Source: Pseudomonas vlassakiae (GTDB taxonomy: Bacteria > Pseudomonadota > Gammaproteobacteria > Pseudomonadales > Pseudomonadaceae). Taken from it: a stretch of DNA of 64,000 bases. The notes beneath the pieces are model-generated. The model had not been told where the DNA came from. It saw nothing but the letters and a program-made list of their open reading frames with translations, and made no database searches. Positions within the stretch are counted from its first letter, which is position 1. Each line of letters begins with the position of its first letter. The stretch is taken from assembly GCF_014269035.2 (NCBI RefSeq), contig NZ_JABWRP020000006.1:124001-188000 (forward strand). Reading direction: 5' to 3'. The position numbers were made by a program, and so were the translations under genes. Shown here piece by piece: positions 10,737-19,486 of the stretch.

Positions 10737-11576
10737 TTAGCGGGTGATCGGGGTCAGGCGCAGCAAGTGTATCCGCCGGCTGTCGGCATTGAGAATACGG
10801 AACTTGTAGGCGCCGATTTCGGTGGTCTCGTTGCGCTTGGGCAGGTGGCCGAAGGCGCTCATTACCAGGCCGCCGACGGTGTCGAACTCGTCATCCGAGA
10901 ATTCGCTGTCGAAAAACTCGTTGAAGTTGTCGATCGGAGTCAGCGCCTTGACCAGGAAGTCACCGCTCGGTAGCGGCTTGATGTAGCTGTCTTCCTCGAC
11001 GTCGTGCTCGTCCTCGATGTCACCGACGATCTGTTCCAGCACGTCCTCGATGGTCACCAGGCCCGCCACGCCGCCGTACTCGTCGATGACGATGGCCATG
11101 TGGTTATGGTTGGCGCGGAACTCGCGCAGCAGCACGTTCAGGCGCTTGGACTCCGGCACGAACGTGGCCGGGCGCAGCAGGTCCTTGATGTTGAAGCTGT
11201 CGCCGTTCTCCTTGAGGATCAGCGGCAGCAGGTCCTTGGCCAGCAGGATCCCGAGCACATCGTCGTGGCTTTCACCGATCACCGGGTAGCGCGAGTGGGC
11301 AGCGTCGATGACCGCCGGGAGGAACTCGCGCGGCGATTGGGTCGCCTTGATGCTGATCATTTGCGAACGCGGGACCATGATGTCGCGTACCTGCAGGTCG
11401 GCGACCTGGATGGCACCTTCGACGATGGTCAGCGCTTCGCTGTCGAGCAGCTTGTTCTGATGGGCTTCGCGCAGCAGCTCGAGGAGCTCCTGGCGGTTTT
11501 TCGGCTCATGGGCAAAAGCCTGGGTCAGTTTACCCAGCCAGGACTTCTGCCCGTTGCTCGATCGATCTTCGCTCAT
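10737..11576 (-). CDS. corC: CorC/HlyC-family CBS-domain protein (YbeX)
   Basis: 279 aa soluble protein. Two CBS domains (residues about 65-185, starting at DIMVPRSQMISI) are followed by the CorC_HlyC FAD-like C-terminal domain (FDTVGGLVMSAFGHLP). The family is linked to magnesium/cobalt efflux and, as YbeX, to ribosome homeostasis next to YbeY and YbeZ. The start MSEDRSS was chosen over the longer open frame, which overlaps ybeY. Confidence 0.93.
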   Translation of the reverse strand: MSEDRSSNGQKSWLGKLTQAFAHEPKNRQELLELLREAHQNKLLDSEALTIVEGAIQVADLQVRDIMVPRSQMISIKATQSPREFLPAVIDAAHSRYPVIGESHDDVLGILLAKDLLPLILKENGDSFNIKDLLRPATFVPESKRLNVLLREFRANHNHMAIVIDEYGGVAGLVTIEDVLEQIVGDIEDEHDVEEDSYIKPLPSGDFLVKALTPIDNFNEFFDSEFSDDEFDTVGGLVMSAFGHLPKRNETTEIGAYKFRILNADSRRIHLLRLTPITR

Positions 11577-11601
11577 GGCGGTTCTCGTGATCCTTCGTGT
11601 A

Positions 11602-12075
11602 TCAGTGTGTGAGAGGTTCGTTTTCATCGTCGGCGTACGGGTCAGGGTGACCCAGTTCCGCCAGCAATTCCCGTTCCAGCGCTTCCATTTCCTCGGCCTC
11701 ATCGTCTTCGATGTGGTCGTAGCCGAGCAAGTGAAGGCAGCCGTGGATGACCAGGTGCGCCCAGTGCGCTTCCAGCGATTTGCCCTGTTCGGCCGCCTCG
11801 CGCTCGACTACTGGCACGCAGATCACCAGGTCGCCCAGCAGCGGGATATCGAGCAGGTCATCCGGCACATCGGCCGGGAACGACAGCACATTGGTCGCGT
11901 AGTCCTTGTGCCGGTAGGTGCGGTTGAGTTCGCGGCCTTCGCCTTCGTCGACCAGACGAATGGTCATTTCCGAGTCGGCCGTGCGCTGGCGCAAGGCCAG
12001 TTCGCACCAGCGGCGGAAGGCGGCGTCGTCAGGGGCGGCAGCATCCGTGGCCCGTTGCAGGTCAAGTTCAAGCAT
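11602..12075 (-). CDS. ybeY: Endoribonuclease YbeY
   Basis: 157 aa. Single-strand endoribonuclease for 16S rRNA 3'-end maturation and 70S quality control. The zinc motif [11 protein letters not shown] is intact. The start MLELDLQRA at 12075 overlaps the end of phoH by 8 bases, indicating translational coupling; upstream ATGs lie deep inside phoH. Confidence 0.96.
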   Translation of the reverse strand: MLELDLQRATDAAAPDDAAFRRWCELALRQRTADSEMTIRLVDEGEGRELNRTYRHKDYATNVLSFPADVPDDLLDIPLLGDLVICVPVVEREAAEQGKSLEAHWAHLVIHGCLHLLGYDHIEDDEAEEMEALERELLAELGHPDPYADDENEPLTH

Positions 12076-13066
12076 CTTTGCCGGGTGCCTCGGGCTTGGC
12101 CTGGCGGGCATCGAAGCGGTCATAAGCCTCGACGATACGCTGCACCAGTGGGTGACGAACCACATCTTTGGGTTGGAAGTGGGTAAAGCTGATCCCCGGT
12201 ACGTCCCTGAGCACCTCGATCACATGGGCCAGGCCCGACTTGGTGCCACGGGGCAGGTCGACCTGGGTGATATCACCGGTGATCACCGCCGTCGAGCCGA
12301 AGCCGATACGGGTAAGGAACATCTTCATCTGTTCCAGCGTGGTGTTCTGGCTTTCGTCGAGGATGATGAAGCTATTGTTCAGGGTGCGGCCGCGCATGTA
12401 GGCCAGCGGGGCGATCTCGATCACCTGGCGCTCGATCAGCTTGGCCACATGCTCGAAGCCGAGCATCTCGTACAGCGCGTCGTACAGCGGGCGCAGGTAC
12501 GGGTCGATCTTCTGGGCCAGGTCGCCAGGCAGGAAGCCGAGCTTTTCGCCCGCCTCGACCGCCGGGCGTACCAGCAGGATGCGGCGCACTTGCTCACGCT
12601 CCAGGGCGTCGACGGCGCAGGCCACGGCAAGGTAAGTCTTGCCGGTACCGGCGGGGCCGATGCCGAAGTTGATGTCGTTGCCCAGGATTTCCTTGACGTA
12701 GCGCTGCTGGTTGACGCCGCGCGGGCGAATATTGCCCTTGCGCGTGCGCAGCGAGACGCTGACTTCATTGACCGCGGGATTGTCGATGTTCTCTACCGTC
12801 GACTCCTGCAGGTACAGGTGCACGGTTTCCGGCGACAGGTCCGTGGCCTTGGTCTCGCGGTAGAGGCGGCGCAGCAGTTGCTCGGCAGCGGACGTGGTCT
12901 TGGGTTCGCCGATCAGCTCGAATTGGTTGCCGCGGTTGCGGATTTCGATGGCCAGGCGTTGTTCGATCAGGCGCAGGTGCTCGTCGAACTGGCCGCACAA
13001 GTTGGCGAAACGGTGGGCCTCGAAGGGTTCGAGGATGAAACGATGAGGTTGTATGGGTGCGTTCAA
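12068..13066 (-). CDS. ybeZ: PhoH-like ATPase (YbeZ)
   Basis: 332 aa. P-loop NTPase of the PhoH family that works with YbeY in rRNA processing. Walker A is GPAGTGKT (about residue 130) and Walker B is [10 protein letters not shown]; the N-terminal part has the single-stranded-nucleic-acid-binding helix. First gene of the operon here. In other pseudomonads miaB stands directly upstream, but only 174 bases separate this start from the divergent DUF1820 gene. Confidence 0.94.
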   Translation of the reverse strand: MNAPIQPHRFILEPFEAHRFANLCGQFDEHLRLIEQRLAIEIRNRGNQFELIGEPKTTSAAEQLLRRLYRETKATDLSPETVHLYLQESTVENIDNPAVNEVSVSLRTRKGNIRPRGVNQQRYVKEILGNDINFGIGPAGTGKTYLAVACAVDALEREQVRRILLVRPAVEAGEKLGFLPGDLAQKIDPYLRPLYDALYEMLGFEHVAKLIERQVIEIAPLAYMRGRTLNNSFIILDESQNTTLEQMKMFLTRIGFGSTAVITGDITQVDLPRGTKSGLAHVIEVLRDVPGISFTHFQPKDVVRHPLVQRIVEAYDRFDARQAKPEAPGKDA

Positions 13067-13197
13067 GGTCGTTTTTAGCCGCTCGACGGCAATGAATGTG
13101 AACTCAAGAATAACCCCTGAAGGGCAGTGGCGAAAGCACTGAAACGATCAAGGGTTGGTTCAGGCTGTGTACCCGCGCGGGCCGGGGCCTGCTCTGC

Positions 13198-13203
13198 TAT
13201 GAT
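13198..13203 (+). promoter_or_regulatory. Candidate -10 box (TATGAT) for the DUF1820 gene
   Basis: TATGAT lies 38 bases before the ATG at 13241 within a GC-rich region. No convincing -35 hexamer was found at the right distance, so this is only a candidate. Confidence 0.35.
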
Positions 13204-13240
13204 GCGCGCCTTTTCTTACGCATGTGTTATCCCGCCGAAC

Positions 13241-13567
13241 ATGAGCAAACGCGAACCCGCCATCTACAAGGTGATCTTCCTCAACCAGGGGCAGGTCTTC
13301 GAGATGTATGCCAAGCAGATCTACCAGAGCGACCTGTGGGGCTTTCTGGAAATCGAGGAGTTCGTTTTCGGCGAACGCACCCAGGTGGTGGTCGACCCGA
13401 GCGAAGAGAAGCTCAAGAATCAGTTCGAAGGGGTGATCCGCAGTTTCGTGCCGATGCATTCGATCGTGCGCATCGATGAAGTGGAGCGCCTGGGCACGGC
13501 CAAGATCAGCGAGGCGAAGGCCAGCGGCAACGTCATGCCGTTCCCCATGCCGATGCCGGAGCGGTAA
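13241..13567 (+). CDS. DUF1820 family protein
   Basis: 108 aa. Small soluble protein starting MSKREPAIYKVIFLNQ, with conserved WGFLEIEEFVFGERTQ and PMHSIVRIDEVE segments and a Pro/Met-rich tail. It is conserved in gammaproteobacteria next to the Sel1-repeat gene and hemL; function unknown. The start was chosen because upstream in-frame ATGs precede the -10-like box. Its stop is 3 bases from the stop of the convergent Sel1 gene. Confidence 0.88.
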   Translation: MSKREPAIYKVIFLNQGQVFEMYAKQIYQSDLWGFLEIEEFVFGERTQVVVDPSEEKLKNQFEGVIRSFVPMHSIVRIDEVERLGTAKISEAKASGNVMPFPMPMPER

Positions 13568-13570
13568 GCA

Positions 13571-14116
13571 TCAGGGCAGTGGCGAGAACGGTGTGCGTCC
13601 TTCGGCGTTCTGCAGTTCCAGCAGGTACTTGCGGAAGATCTGGCCAAGTACCTGGGTGGCGTGCTCAAGCTCGTCGCGAGGCATCTGTTCGGTCACTTCG
13701 TCGGCCATGTCCAGCGCATCCTCGGCGCCGTTGACCGCGGCCATCTTCAGCAGGATATAGGCCTGCACGTTGTTGGCCTTGACCCCTTCGCCATGAAAGA
13801 ACATGGCGCCAAGGCGGTACTGGGCTTCGGCGTGGCCTTGCAGCGAGGCCTTCTGGAACCAGTCCAGGGCCATCTTCAGGTTTTTCGGCGTCAGCGTGTA
13901 GTAGTACTCGCCTAGCTCGAACTGTGCCTGGGCGTCCCCGGTCGCCGCTGTTTCTTCGCAGGCTTTCAGCGCGTTCTGCAGGTCTTCTGGCTGAACATTG
14001 AGCGTGCAGCGCCCCGTTGCCGGGATCAGCAACGAGTTACCACCCTCCGCCAGGGCCAGCAGGGGCTGAAGAAGCAACAGGCAGCCCAAGGTCAGGGCGC
14101 GGCCGGTGCGGTTCAT
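13571..14116 (-). CDS. Sel1-repeat (TPR-like) periplasmic protein
   Basis: 181 aa from MNRTGRALT, which begins a signal peptide (hydrophobic about residues 10-24, cleavage near ALA-EG). Sel1-type repeats follow: GDAQAQFELGEYY and GHAEAQYRLGAMFFHGEGV, with AYILLKMAAVNGAEDA. Such repeats make protein-binding solenoids; the partner is unknown. Conserved next to hemL in Pseudomonas. Confidence 0.88.
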   Translation of the reverse strand: MNRTGRALTLGCLLLLQPLLALAEGGNSLLIPATGRCTLNVQPEDLQNALKACEETAATGDAQAQFELGEYYYTLTPKNLKMALDWFQKASLQGHAEAQYRLGAMFFHGEGVKANNVQAYILLKMAAVNGAEDALDMADEVTEQMPRDELEHATQVLGQIFRKYLLELQNAEGRTPFSPLP

Positions 14117-14260
14117 GGGGATCGACTTACCTCTGCAAAGCTGCGGCCAATGTCTCTGGTGGCACATTATGGGATAAGCAGCGCCAACCTTACAAAGTTT
14201 TACGCGAAATTCTGTAGAGAAGAAGGGTTTGCTGATTGGATTGGCGATTATTGCCTGTAC

Positions 14261-14340
14261 CGGCCTCTTCGCGGGTAAACCCGCTCCTACAGGGTACACG
14301 CATAACCTGTGGGAGCGGGTTTACCCGCGAAGAGGCCGGC
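14261..14340. repeat. Inverted pair of REP elements
   Basis: Near-perfect 80-base inverted repeat with two facing REP arms (core GCGGGTAAACCCGC and its complement, CTCCTACAGG tails), between the Sel1 gene start and the hemL stop. Confidence 0.85.
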
Positions 14341-14352
14341 GCAGGCGGCCCG

Positions 14353-15636
14353 TCACTTCAGCGCGGCAAAGGCTTTTTCAGCCGCATCCAGGGTGATCTG
14401 CAGCTCTTTTTCACCGTGGGCGATCGATGTGAAGCCAGCCTCGAACGCGCTCGGCGCCAGGTACACGCCACCGTCGAGCATCAGGTGGAAGAAGCGCTTG
14501 AAGCGTTCGGCATCGCTGGCCATCACGTCGTCGAAGGTGACGATGTCGTCGGCGCCGCTGAAGTACAGGCCAAACATGGCACCCGCCTGGGTGGTGACGA
14601 AAGGCACGCCAGCGGCATCGGCGCGTTGTTGCAGGCCATCGAGCATGCGGCTGGTGAAGGCGGTCAATTCGTCATGGAAGCCAGGGCGGCTGATCAGTTT
14701 CAGGGTGGTCAGGCCAGCGGCCATGGCCAGCGGGTTGCCCGACAGCGTACCGGCCTGGTAGACCGGGCCCAGCGGGGCGATGCAGCCCATGATTTCGCGT
14801 TTGCCGCCGAAGCAGCCAACCGGCATGCCGCCGCCAACGATCTTGCCGAAGGTCGACAGGTCAGGCCTGATCCCGTAGTAACCCTGGGCGCCGCCGAGCG
14901 AGACGCGGAAACCGGTCATCACTTCGTCGAAGATCAACACCACACCGTGCTTGTCGCACTGCTCGCGCAGGCCTTCGAGGAAGCCGGGTGCCGGCGGTAC
15001 GCAGTTCATGTTGCCGGCCACCGGTTCGACGATGATGCAGGCCACGGTCTGGCCGACTTCGGCGAGGGTCTTCTCGACCGCGGCGATGTCGTTGAACGGC
15101 AGGGTCAGGGTGTGCTTGGCGAAGTCTGCCGGTACGCCTGCCGAGCTGGGCACACCTTGGGTCAGCAGGCCGGAACCGGCCTTGACCAGCAGGCTGTCGG
15201 AGTGGCCGTGGTAGCAGCCTTCGAACTTGATGATGGCGTCGCGGCCGGTGTAGCCACGGGCCAGGCGAATGGCGCTCATCGTCGCTTCGGTGCCGGAGCT
15301 GACCATGCGCACCATTTCCATCGACGGCACCAGCGAGCAGACCAGATCGGCCATCTCGGTTTCCATCGCGGTCGGCGCGCCGTAAGACAGGCCGTGTTCC
15401 AGCTGGCGACGTACTGCATCGAGTACGTCCGGGTGGCCGTGGCCAAGGATCATCGGGCCCCACGAGCCGACGTAGTCGACGTAGCGCTTGTCATCTTCAT
15501 CGACGACGTAGGCGCCTTCGGCATGCTTGAAGAACAGTGGGGTGCCTCCGACGCTTTTGAAAGCGCGGACCGGCGAGTTGACGCCGCCAGGGATGTGCTT
15601 CTGGGCTTGGGCGAACAGGGCTTCGGAACGGGACAT
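14353..15636 (-). CDS. hemL: Glutamate-1-semialdehyde 2,1-aminomutase
   Basis: 427 aa PLP enzyme making 5-aminolevulinate in the C5 pathway of haem synthesis. Start [20 protein letters not shown]; the family motifs [42 protein letters not shown] and [12 protein letters not shown] (PLP lysine) are all present. The frame is open 40 codons further upstream into thiE, but without similarity. A 16-base gap to thiE suggests one transcript thiD-thiE-hemL. Confidence 0.97.
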   Translation of the reverse strand: MSRSEALFAQAQKHIPGGVNSPVRAFKSVGGTPLFFKHAEGAYVVDEDDKRYVDYVGSWGPMILGHGHPDVLDAVRRQLEHGLSYGAPTAMETEMADLVCSLVPSMEMVRMVSSGTEATMSAIRLARGYTGRDAIIKFEGCYHGHSDSLLVKAGSGLLTQGVPSSAGVPADFAKHTLTLPFNDIAAVEKTLAEVGQTVACIIVEPVAGNMNCVPPAPGFLEGLREQCDKHGVVLIFDEVMTGFRVSLGGAQGYYGIRPDLSTFGKIVGGGMPVGCFGGKREIMGCIAPLGPVYQAGTLSGNPLAMAAGLTTLKLISRPGFHDELTAFTSRMLDGLQQRADAAGVPFVTTQAGAMFGLYFSGADDIVTFDDVMASDAERFKRFFHLMLDGGVYLAPSAFEAGFTSIAHGEKELQITLDAAEKAFAALK

Positions 15637-15652
15637 GGGTCTTCTCTCGAAA

Positions 15653-16276
15653 TCAGCAAGCGAACAGGGCGTTGAAGGCGCGGGCGCGGCGGGTAACTTC
15701 CTGCGCGCTGTCGGCACCGAACAAGCCGTGGATGACCGCCAGCAGATCGGCACCATGGGCGATCAGCGGGGCGGCGTTGTCGAGGGTGATGCCACCGATC
15801 ACGGCGATCGGCAGTTTTACCTGGGCGCGGGCCTGCTCCAGCAGGTCGACGTTGGCAGCCGGCGCACCGGGCTTGGTGACGGAATTGAAAAAGCGGCCAA
15901 AGGCCACGTAGCTGGCACCTTCGTTGGCAGCCTGGGCGGCAAGCTCGAGGCTGGCGTGGCAGGTGGAGCCGATGATGGCCTGGCGGCCGAGCAGGGCGCG
16001 AGCGGGTGTCAGCGGGCCGTCGGTCTGGCCCAGGTGCACGCCGACGCCCAGGCGTGCGGCCAGTTCGGCGTCGTCGTTGATGATCAGCTGGGTGCCGTAG
16101 CGTTCGCAAAGCTTCATCAGTGCTTCGGCCTCGCGCAGGCGGCGGGCGGCGTCATCGCCCTTGTCGCGGTACTGCAGCAGGCACACACCGCCTTCCAGCG
16201 CGGCTTCGACGTGGGACAGGAAACGGCCGGCGAGCAGCTGGCTGTCGGTGATTGCATACAGACCGCGTAGCTTCAT
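15653..16276 (-). CDS. thiE: Thiamine-phosphate synthase
   Basis: 207 aa TIM-barrel enzyme joining HMP-PP and thiazole phosphate. Motifs: [30 protein letters not shown], and the C-terminal [25 protein letters not shown]. It sits between thiD and hemL on the same strand; the gap to thiD is 13 bases. Confidence 0.96.
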   Translation of the reverse strand: MKLRGLYAITDSQLLAGRFLSHVEAALEGGVCLLQYRDKGDDAARRLREAEALMKLCERYGTQLIINDDAELAARLGVGVHLGQTDGPLTPARALLGRQAIIGSTCHASLELAAQAANEGASYVAFGRFFNSVTKPGAPAANVDLLEQARAQVKLPIAVIGGITLDNAAPLIAHGADLLAVIHGLFGADSAQEVTRRARAFNALFAC

Positions 16277-16289
16277 TGAACGCCTCGTC

Positions 16290-17087
16290 TCAGGAGCAGA
16301 AATCCAGGGGCAGGCGACGCGGAACGTACTGGCCTTTGCCCAGCTGTTCGGCGTCGCGCAGGGTGCGCCAGGTGTAATCCAGGGCGCTTTTCACCGCGCT
16401 TTGCAGTTGCTCGCCGAGGGCCAGGCGACCGGCCAGGGCGCTGGCCAGGGTGCAGCCCGAGCCGTGGTAGCTGCCCGGCAGGCGCTGGCAGGTCCAGGTA
16501 TGGCGCTGGCCGTCGCGGCTGTACAGGCGATTGTGGATTTCTTCCTCGTCACCGTGCCCACCGGTAATCAGCAGGTTTTTGCAAAACGGCAACAGTTTCT
16601 CGGCACACTCGTCGGCGGTGCCTTCAGGGAGTTCGGCCAGGATGCGCGCTTCTGGCAAGTTCGGCGTGGCAATGGTCGCCAGCGGCAGCAGGCGTTCACG
16701 CAGGGCATAGCCGACTTCGTCCTTGCCCAGGCGGCCACCGCCACCGGCTCGCAGCACCGGGTCGCAGACCAGCGGCAGGTGCGGGTGGGCACTGAGCAGT
16801 TCGGCGACGGTGTCGACCATGCCGATCGAGCCGAGCATGCCCAGCTTCACGGCGGCGACGGTGGAGTCGGCCAGCACGGCATTGGCCTGGGCCAGGACCC
16901 ATTCGCGGTCGAGCACGCGGAAGTCGGAAACGTTGACGGTATCCTGCACCGTCAGGGCGGTCACGGTCGGTGCGGCGTGACAGCCTTGGGCGAGCAGGGC
17001 TTCTATATCTGCCTGCAAGCCGGCGCCGCCACTTGGGTCGTGGCCGGAGAGACAGAGGACAACGGGGCGGGAGCTGTAGGTATTCAT
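16290..17087 (-). CDS. thiD: Hydroxymethylpyrimidine/phosphomethylpyrimidine kinase
   Basis: 265 aa ribokinase-fold enzyme that phosphorylates HMP and HMP-P. The signature [15 protein letters not shown] is at residues about 13-27 and the [12 protein letters not shown] anion-hole motif near 205. The start at 17087 (MNTYSSRP) was preferred to a TTG 21 bases upstream. First gene of thiD-thiE-hemL. No TPP riboswitch-like leader was recognised in the 265 bases upstream. Confidence 0.96.
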   Translation of the reverse strand: MNTYSSRPVVLCLSGHDPSGGAGLQADIEALLAQGCHAAPTVTALTVQDTVNVSDFRVLDREWVLAQANAVLADSTVAAVKLGMLGSIGMVDTVAELLSAHPHLPLVCDPVLRAGGGGRLGKDEVGYALRERLLPLATIATPNLPEARILAELPEGTADECAEKLLPFCKNLLITGGHGDEEEIHNRLYSRDGQRHTWTCQRLPGSYHGSGCTLASALAGRLALGEQLQSAVKSALDYTWRTLRDAEQLGKGQYVPRRLPLDFCS

Positions 17088-17352
17088 GGTCGGCGAGCTT
17101 ACCACCAAACCCCTTTGTGCGGATCGTCCTACAAATGAGATTTGTTGATCGAATGGTCAGATTTAATGGCATGTTTGCGCTGAAACTATTGTCCTAGAGC
17201 CTTTTCTTTGAAAATTGGAGTGGCCCGTCGCCAGCTATGAAAGCTATGCTAGAGTGCTCGGATAACTCGACAAACGGGCTCTGCCGGATTTCGTCGTCTC
17301 AAAGGGATTGGAGGCCATCGCGACGCGACCGGACAGGCCATGCTGGGGCTGT

Positions 17353-19344
17353 ATGCGCTATTTGCTGATTATGCTTCTGGGCTTGTTGCCCGTGCTGGCC
17401 GGAGCCGTCGAAATCGACGAGGCGACTCGGCATCTTCCCTTGGGCAAGATCATGCAGGTCTACGAAGACCGCGATGGCAGCGCGAGCATCGCCCAGGTCA
17501 GCGCACCTGTCTTTGCCAGCCGTTTCCGTACGCATCACCAGGACGTGCTGAACGCCGGTTACTCGCATTCGGTGTTCTGGCTCAAGGTCGAGCTGCATTA
17601 TGTGGCTTCTGCCAATGCGCAACCGCGCCAGTGGCTGCTCGAGCTGGCATACCCCCCCATGGACCATATCGAGCTGTACCTGCCGGGCAGCGATGGCGAG
17701 TTCGTCCTGGCCCAGCGCACCGGCGACGCGTTGCCCTACGCCAGCCGCCAGATCCGCCAGAACAATTACCTGTTCGAACTGCCACTGCAGCCTGGGCAGT
17801 CGACCACCGCCTACCTGCGCTTGCACAGCCAGGGTTCGGTACAGGCACCGCTGTCGTTGTGGTCTGCCGAAGCCTACCTGGAAGACCAGCCGACCCGCCT
17901 CTATGTGCTGGGCATGATCTACGGCGTACTGCTGGTGATGGCGGTGTACAACCTGTTCATCTACCTCAGTGTGCGAGACGTCAGTTACCTCTACTACATC
18001 CTCTACATTGCCTCGTTCGGCTTGTATCAGGTGTCGGTGAACGGGGCAGGGGTTGCCTACTTCTGGCCGGACAGCCCGTGGTGGGCCAACGCCGCAACAC
18101 CGCTGTTCATCGGCGCTGCGGGCTTGTTCGGGTGCCAGTTCGCCCGTCACTTCCTGCAGCTGGGCAAGATCAGCCGCGGCTTTGACCGCTTGCTGCAACT
18201 GCTGATGCTGGGTGGCGTACTGGTGATGGTGCTGTCGGTGAGCATGCGCTACGGCATCGCCTTGCGCATGGCCACGGTGCTGGCCTTGCTGTTCACCGTG
18301 AGCATCTTTGCCGCCGGCTTGTATGCCTGGGTGCGTGGCCTGCGTGTGGCGCGCTGGTTCATCATCGCCTGGACGGCATTCCTGCTCGGTGGGCTGGTCA
18401 ATACCCTGATGGTGCTGGGTTACCTGCCTAACCAGTTCATCACCATGTATTCCAGCCAGCTGGGGTCGGCGCTGGAAGTAGCGTTGCTGTCGCTGGCCCT
18501 GGCCGACCGCATCAACAGCATGCGCGAACAGCAGGCACAGACCTTGCGTGATACCGGCGAGGCGCTGGAGCAGATGAACCAGCAACTGGCCAGGAGCAAT
18601 CACCTGAAGGATGAATTCCTCGCCACCGTTACCCACGAACTGCGGACACCGATGAATGGTGTGATCGGCTCGCTGGAACTGATGCACACGCTGCCCATGA
18701 CTGCCGAGATGGCCCAGTACCACCGCACGGCGGTCGGCTCGGCCCAGGACATGATGGACATGGTCGACGACATTCTCACGTTGACCGAACTGCAGGCCGG
18801 CCGCATGCGCCCGCAGGCGCTGCCGTTCAGCTTGCGGCGCACGCTGCAGGACCTGCGTGCCGGTTATGCCGGAACGGCCTTGGGCAAGGGTCTGTACCTG
18901 AGCCTGGACATCCCCGCCGAGCTGCCGGACGAGTTGCTGGGCGATGCGCAGAAAGTGGCCCGCTGCCTGGGCTGCCTGGTGGACAACGGCCTGAAGTTCA
19001 CCCATCACGGTGGGGTGATGATGCAAGTCCGCGGGCGCCGCCTTGGCCCAGACAGCCTGGCGTTGACCTTTACCATCAGCGACAGCGGCATCGGTTTCGA
19101 TGATCTGGACCAGGCGATTCTCTATCAGCGCTTCTTCCAGGTCGATGGCTCGATGACTCGCCGCTATGGCGGGCTCGGGATTGGATTGTCGATCTGCCGG
19201 CAACTGGCCGAACTGCTTGATGCCAAGCTGTCCCATGAGTCGACGCGGGGGCTTGGGAGCCGGTTCGAGCTGACCTTGAATGTCGCTATTGCCCAGGTGC
19301 AGATGCCGCCGGGACGGGCCGTGTCGGGGGCTACGCGGTTCTAG
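17353..19344 (+). CDS. LadS-like 7TMR-DISM sensor histidine kinase without receiver domain
   Basis: 663 aa from MRYLLIMLLG, the start giving a clean signal peptide; a TTG 45 bases upstream is the alternative. Order: signal peptide; periplasmic DISMED2-type sensor (residues about 25-160); seven-helix 7TMR-DISM block (about 185-385); coiled linker; HisKA with H-box VTHELRTPMNG; HATPase with N-box CLVDNGLKFTHHGG, ISDSGIGFD and RYGGLGIGLSICRQ. Position after thiD and domain order match P. aeruginosa LadS, which acts on the Gac/Rsm switch, but LadS also has a C-terminal receiver that is absent here. Confidence 0.88.
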   Translation: MRYLLIMLLGLLPVLAGAVEIDEATRHLPLGKIMQVYEDRDGSASIAQVSAPVFASRFRTHHQDVLNAGYSHSVFWLKVELHYVASANAQPRQWLLELAYPPMDHIELYLPGSDGEFVLAQRTGDALPYASRQIRQNNYLFELPLQPGQSTTAYLRLHSQGSVQAPLSLWSAEAYLEDQPTRLYVLGMIYGVLLVMAVYNLFIYLSVRDVSYLYYILYIASFGLYQVSVNGAGVAYFWPDSPWWANAATPLFIGAAGLFGCQFARHFLQLGKISRGFDRLLQLLMLGGVLVMVLSVSMRYGIALRMATVLALLFTVSIFAAGLYAWVRGLRVARWFIIAWTAFLLGGLVNTLMVLGYLPNQFITMYSSQLGSALEVALLSLALADRINSMREQQAQTLRDTGEALEQMNQQLARSNHLKDEFLATVTHELRTPMNGVIGSLELMHTLPMTAEMAQYHRTAVGSAQDMMDMVDDILTLTELQAGRMRPQALPFSLRRTLQDLRAGYAGTALGKGLYLSLDIPAELPDELLGDAQKVARCLGCLVDNGLKFTHHGGVMMQVRGRRLGPDSLALTFTISDSGIGFDDLDQAILYQRFFQVDGSMTRRYGGLGIGLSICRQLAELLDAKLSHESTRGLGSRFELTLNVAIAQVQMPPGRAVSGATRF

Positions 19345-19486
19345 GGCCTGCCTTGCAGGCGCTGAGAATGTTGTGGCGAACCCTTGGCAGCCCTGAGCCA
19401 CATGTTTAGTCATTATTGTCACTATTACTCACCGCCAGGGAGTGCTTCACTGGGCTTTCACGCATGCCCGGATCCAGGAGCTCCCG

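Noticed and set aside
16277..17352. Possible TPP riboswitch before thiD/thiE
   Set aside because: No THI-box-like core sequence was recognised upstream of either gene; in this genus TPP control is usually at thiC.
17299..19422. Long minus-strand open frame opposite the LadS-like gene
   Set aside because: Low-complexity Gln/His/Arg composition and full overlap with a clear sensor kinase.
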